From the NCBI GenBank assembly GCA_030431635.1, contig JAUIIL010000008.1:62001-126000 (forward strand): a DNA stretch of 64,000 nt, read 5' to 3'. This document shows, in pieces, positions 61,273 to 64,000 of the stretch (the stretch's first letter is position 1; each line of letters opens with the position of its first letter). The notes below the pieces were generated by a model. The model was not told the DNA's origin. It searched no databases and worked only from the letters and a program-made list of their open reading frames with translations. The stretch comes from Bacteriovoracia bacterium. GTDB lineage: Bacteria > Bdellovibrionota > Bacteriovoracia > Bacteriovoracales > Bacteriovoracaceae. The translations under genes were made by a program, and so were the position numbers.

Positions 61273-62178
61273 ATGATAAGCTTTGAAAACGTTTCCAAAA
61301 TATTTAAGCCTGATGCTTTCGGTCCACCTTTTGAGGCCCTAACTCAGACTAGTTTTGAAATAAAACCTCAAAAAGTCACAGGATTTTTGGGTGCTAATGG
61401 AGCTGGTAAATCGACCTCAATGAAGATAATGATGGATTTTATTAGACCGACAAAGGGAAAAGTAATTTATCATCAGCAACTTGGAAAAAATAAAAATGAA
61501 ATATTTGAAAATATTGGATTTCTTCCAGAGCGTCCTTTTTTCTATCCAAATTTAACTGGTGAGGATTTTCTTTTTTTTATGGGGAGCTTAGTTAAAGTTT
61601 CGAAACCAGATATAAAGAAAAGTATAGAATATTGGGCCCAGATTTTTAAAATTGACTACGCATTAAAAAGAAAAATTGCAACTTATTCAAAAGGAATGCT
61701 TCAGCGTCTTGGTTTTATGGCGACATTACTTCACAAACCAGAACTCATTATTCTTGATGAACCCTTATCAGGTCTTGATCCTTTAGGAAGAAAAGATTTG
61801 AAAGAGATAATCAACCAAGTCTCTAATGAGGGAAAAACTGTTTTTTTTAGTAGTCATATAGTTAGTGACATTGAAGAAGTTTCTCAAGAGGTTATCTTTA
61901 TTAAACAAGGTAGAGTTATTTTTAATGATTCTTTGAACGAACTTTACGAAAAAAATAAACTTAAGACTTATGAAATTCATGTTGGTTCTGAATCCAAAAT
62001 AGAGTTATCAACCCCATGCCAACAAGAAGTTTTCTCACATGGACATTTGAAATTATTTGTAGAAAAAGAGTTTAAAAATAAATTAATAGAAGAGTTAATT
62101 CAAAAAAACATTGAAATTAGTTCTTTATCGCTTAAAAAAGTTACTCTTGAAGAAATTTTTTATAGGACAGAAAAGTGA
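61273..62178 (+). CDS. pilH: ABC transporter ATPase, PilH type
   Basis: A 301-residue nucleotide-binding protein with Walker A GANGAGKST, signature YSKGMLQRLG (in place of LSGGQ), Walker B LIILDEPLSGLDP and H-loop FFSSHIV, then a C-terminal extension of about 80 residues. It belongs to the ABC-2 export class (CcmA/NatA-like). In Myxococcus pilG-H-I lie between pilA and pilD and are needed for pilus formation. The same order here (pilA, this gene, permease, pilD, pilM) supports PilH. Substrate unknown. Confidence 0.85.
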   Translation: MISFENVSKIFKPDAFGPPFEALTQTSFEIKPQKVTGFLGANGAGKSTSMKIMMDFIRPTKGKVIYHQQLGKNKNEIFENIGFLPERPFFYPNLTGEDFLFFMGSLVKVSKPDIKKSIEYWAQIFKIDYALKRKIATYSKGMLQRLGFMATLLHKPELIILDEPLSGLDPLGRKDLKEIINQVSNEGKTVFFSSHIVSDIEEVSQEVIFIKQGRVIFNDSLNELYEKNKLKTYEIHVGSESKIELSTPCQQEVFSHGHLKLFVEKEFKNKLIEELIQKNIEISSLSLKKVTLEEIFYRTEK

Positions 62179-62942
62179 ATTCTATCAAAGTCGTTGCTTG
62201 GTATACATTTAAAGAACTTTTTAAGAGTCGAATCCTTATTAATACCTTCTTTCTCGGCTGTGCATTAATTACAATTTGCTATATCGCTTCAGAGTTCACT
62301 TATGGCACACCAGGAAGAATTGCTATTGATTTTGGCCTAGGCACACTTACTTTATCTAGTGTTGGCATCTCGCTCTTTTTAGGAGTTAGTTTGATTTCTA
62401 AAGAACTTGAAACCAAAACGGTTTATATGGTTATATCAAGACCTGTTACGAGAACCCAGTTTTTAATTGGAAAAATAATAGGCTTTCTTACAATTTTATT
62501 TTTGAATCTATTCATACTCTCTACGATGGCCCTACTAACATTTAAATCTTATGGAGGAGTGATTTCTCCTTTAATTATATGGAATATTTTTTATACTTTT
62601 TTGGAATCATGTTTAGTTTTACTTATAGTGGTTCTTTTTACTCTAAATACTAATAATACAGTATCTGTTATTTCTGCTCTTGTTCTCTATATTGTAGGGC
62701 ATTCAATAGATCCGAGGACAATTATGTATTTTGTTGAAGGGAGACCTGGGTTTGAAGCTTTGATTAAATTTTATCATTTCGTTCTTCCTGGTTTTTACAA
62801 ATTCAACATAAAGGATTTTGTTATTTATAAACAGGAACTAGAGATAGATTATCTTATTTCTTCTTTAAGCTATGGCTTGATTTATTCATTATTTGTTTTA
62901 TTTCTTATTATTTTTGTTTTTAATAAAAAAGATATTGCATGA
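62175..62942 (+). CDS. pilI: ABC-2 type permease, PilI type
   Basis: A 255-residue membrane protein with about six segments in the ABC-2 layout: an amphipathic N-terminus (VVAWYTFKELFKSRIL), then SKELETKTVYMVISRPVTRTQFLIGK, the cytoplasmic coupling motif of this permease class. Its start overlaps the ATPase stop by 4 bp, so it is the partner subunit. Its end overlaps pilD by 4 bp. The PilI assignment follows from order. Confidence 0.83.
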   Translation: MNSIKVVAWYTFKELFKSRILINTFFLGCALITICYIASEFTYGTPGRIAIDFGLGTLTLSSVGISLFLGVSLISKELETKTVYMVISRPVTRTQFLIGKIIGFLTILFLNLFILSTMALLTFKSYGGVISPLIIWNIFYTFLESCLVLLIVVLFTLNTNNTVSVISALVLYIVGHSIDPRTIMYFVEGRPGFEALIKFYHFVLPGFYKFNIKDFVIYKQELEIDYLISSLSYGLIYSLFVLFLIIFVFNKKDIA

Positions 62943-63712
62943 TTGAAGTTATTTTAAAATTATATGCAACGTTAATTGCATTGATGTTTGGGAGTCTTGC
63001 CAATGTTCTCATTTTACGACTTCCTAAAGGGGAAGATCCGGTATTTGCTTCTTCTCACTGTCCAAGTTGTAAACAAAAACTAAGATGGTTTATGAATATA
63101 CCTCTTATTAGTTTTTTTCTTCTCAAAGGAAAATGTCGTTTTTGTTCAAGTTCAATAAGTTGGCAGTATCCATTAATAGAGCTTTTTGTGGCAGTCGCTG
63201 GTTTTCTACTTGCTCCAAAATCTCTGGCTCAAGATGATATTTTATTATTTTTTATTTATTTTTTTATTTTTTATAGTTTTGTTATTCATTTTGTTATTGA
63301 TGTTAAGCATCAAATTTTGCCAGATTCGATTAATCTTTTTCTTTTATTAGTCGTTGTTATCTATCTTTTCTTTTATGGTGATTGGTCTAAGGCTTTATAC
63401 GGGTTTCTTGTTGGTTTTGGTGGAACATATAGTGTGACTTGGTTGTTTTACAAGTTCAGAGGTGTTGTGGGTCTAGGTGGAGGAGATATTAAGCTTTTTG
63501 GGGTATTAGGACTTTTGTTAGGACCTGTTGGAATTATTCAAAATATCTTTGTCAGTTGCTTTCTAGGTTCTCTTGTTGGAGTTATTTTTATTTTAACAGG
63601 GAAAATGAAAAAAGATTCACCAATGCCCTTTGGACCTTTCATTATTTTAACTGCTTTTTGGCAAATTTTTTTCGAGTCTAGCTTTCACAATATCCTTAAG
63701 TTGTTATTTTAA
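62939..63712 (+). CDS. pilD: Prepilin peptidase/N-methyltransferase PilD
   Basis: Cleaves and N-methylates prepilins. The N-terminal domain has the zinc Cys set CPSC (41-44) and CRFC (66-69). The two catalytic aspartates are Asp121 (FVIDVKHQILPD) and Asp183 in GLGGGDIKLF. About eight membrane segments are visible. Length is 257 residues. It is the last gene of the pilH-pilI-pilD run; pilM follows after a gap with its own promoter. Confidence 0.96.
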   Translation: MIEVILKLYATLIALMFGSLANVLILRLPKGEDPVFASSHCPSCKQKLRWFMNIPLISFFLLKGKCRFCSSSISWQYPLIELFVAVAGFLLAPKSLAQDDILLFFIYFFIFYSFVIHFVIDVKHQILPDSINLFLLLVVVIYLFFYGDWSKALYGFLVGFGGTYSVTWLFYKFRGVVGLGGGDIKLFGVLGLLLGPVGIIQNIFVSCFLGSLVGVIFILTGKMKKDSPMPFGPFIILTAFWQIFFESSFHNILKLLF

Positions 63713-63746
63713 TGCTTGATTAAAATAGTCAGAAAAGACTAAATCC

Positions 63747-63776
63747 TTGAAATGATAAAAGTAATCTAGGTATAAT
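63747..63776 (+). promoter_or_regulatory. Sigma-70 promoter of the pilM operon
   Basis: TTGAAA (63747-63752), an 18-base spacer, then a perfect TATAAT (63771-63776). The start site would be near 63783. A small stem AGTCTA/TAGACT with loop TCGT (63785-63800) would sit at the very 5' end of the message. Confidence 0.75.
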
Positions 63777-63825
63777 AACACATAAGTCTATCGTTAGACT
63801 AAAAGGCAAAATAGGTTCGTATAAA

Positions 63826-64000
63826 GTGAGTGGATTAGATAACATTCTTTCCCAGCTAGTGCCATCTTCAGGTAAGACGATCGGTGTCGATATTGGTTCG
63901 GGATATATTAAGGTGTGTGAACTTAAGGGAAATACGATAAGCCGTTTTGGTTTATCGGCTCTTTCTGAAGCAGCTATTATTGAGGATGAAATTCAAAAAT
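63826..64000 (+). CDS. pilM: Type IV pilus protein PilM, N-terminal end (partial)
   Basis: The frame opens at GTG 63826 and runs off the window; 58 codons are visible. After SGLDNILSQLVPSSGK comes TIGVDIGSGYIKVCELKG, the phosphate-1 loop of the actin-like PilM/FtsA fold, typical of PilM. The ribosome-binding site is weak (AGG about 10 bases upstream). PilM binds PilN and, through it, PilO and PilP to form the alignment complex; those genes probably follow. Order after pilD matches Myxococcus. Confidence 0.88.
   Translation, partial: MSGLDNILSQLVPSSGKTIGVDIGSGYIKVCELKGNTISRFGLSALSEAAIIEDEIQK

Overview
The window is AT-rich (about one-third G+C by eye), densely packed and mostly operonic. It looks like chromosome of a Gram-negative, flagellated, type-IV-piliated member of the Bdellovibrionota, most likely of the Bacteriovorax/Halobacteriovorax/Peredibacter type. 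This assignment is an inference. It rests on an MglA-type GTPase next to dnaX-ybaB-recR, a myxobacteria-like pil gene order (pilB-T-C-A-H-I-D-M), lipid A and heptose genes, a meso-DAP-type MurE and the low G+C. I see no tRNA, rRNA, insertion sequence, CRISPR array or prophage.

Layout. (1) 1-19110, plus strand: end of dnaX, ybaB, recR, a roadblock (MglB-like) protein, mglA, a DksA-type factor, then an almost complete dcw cluster (rsmH, ftsL, ftsI, murE, murF, mraY, murD, ftsW, murG, murC, murB, a divergent ftsQ, ftsA, ftsZ) closed by a terminator. (2) 19108-24323: RNase J and uridine kinase (minus), then prmA, rsmE, an RDD membrane protein and a heptose-phosphate adenylyltransferase (plus). 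(3) 24397-36440: motility. Flagellin sits behind a FliA-type promoter, followed by a structured leader and a PilZ protein, then LpxH. On the minus strand one long operon reads fliD-fliS-fliT, a Maf-like Rossmann protein, two GT9-type glycosyltransferases with a 43-residue protein between them, an unknown helical protein, a soluble histidine kinase, a response regulator and NAD kinase. (4) 36659-46346: a polytopic membrane protein, a 74-residue unknown protein, an inositol-phosphatase-family enzyme, endonuclease III, RlmE, a penicillin-binding transpeptidase, signal peptidase I, and a divergent MutS2/RqcH-like pair. (5) 46353-54060: a Bat/MoxR operon (unknown secreted protein, MoxR, DUF58, membrane protein, BatA, BatB-BatC fusion with a long Asp-Asn-Lys repeat, BatD). 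(6) 54044-64000: ribF, aroE, pilB, pilT, pilC, pilA, a convergent TPR protein, a PilH/PilI-type ABC transporter, pilD and the start of pilM.

How the parts work together. Region 1 makes and cross-links septal peptidoglycan and sets polarity (MglA). Region 3 builds and probably glycosylates the flagellum and senses c-di-GMP. Regions 4-5 handle envelope and ribosome quality control. Region 6 is the pilus machine.

The most striking observation is that MurD, in an otherwise canonical dcw cluster, has lost most of its catalytic residues: P-loop Lys to Arg, and the metal-binding Asn and His, carbamoyl-Lys and UMAG-domain His all replaced. Other leads are an uncommon flagellin-modification operon, two stacked RNA hairpins before the PilZ gene, MutS2 and RqcH diverging from one CATG, several start codons placed just after a -10 box with no ribosome-binding site, and strong enrichment of the palindrome TGGCCA.
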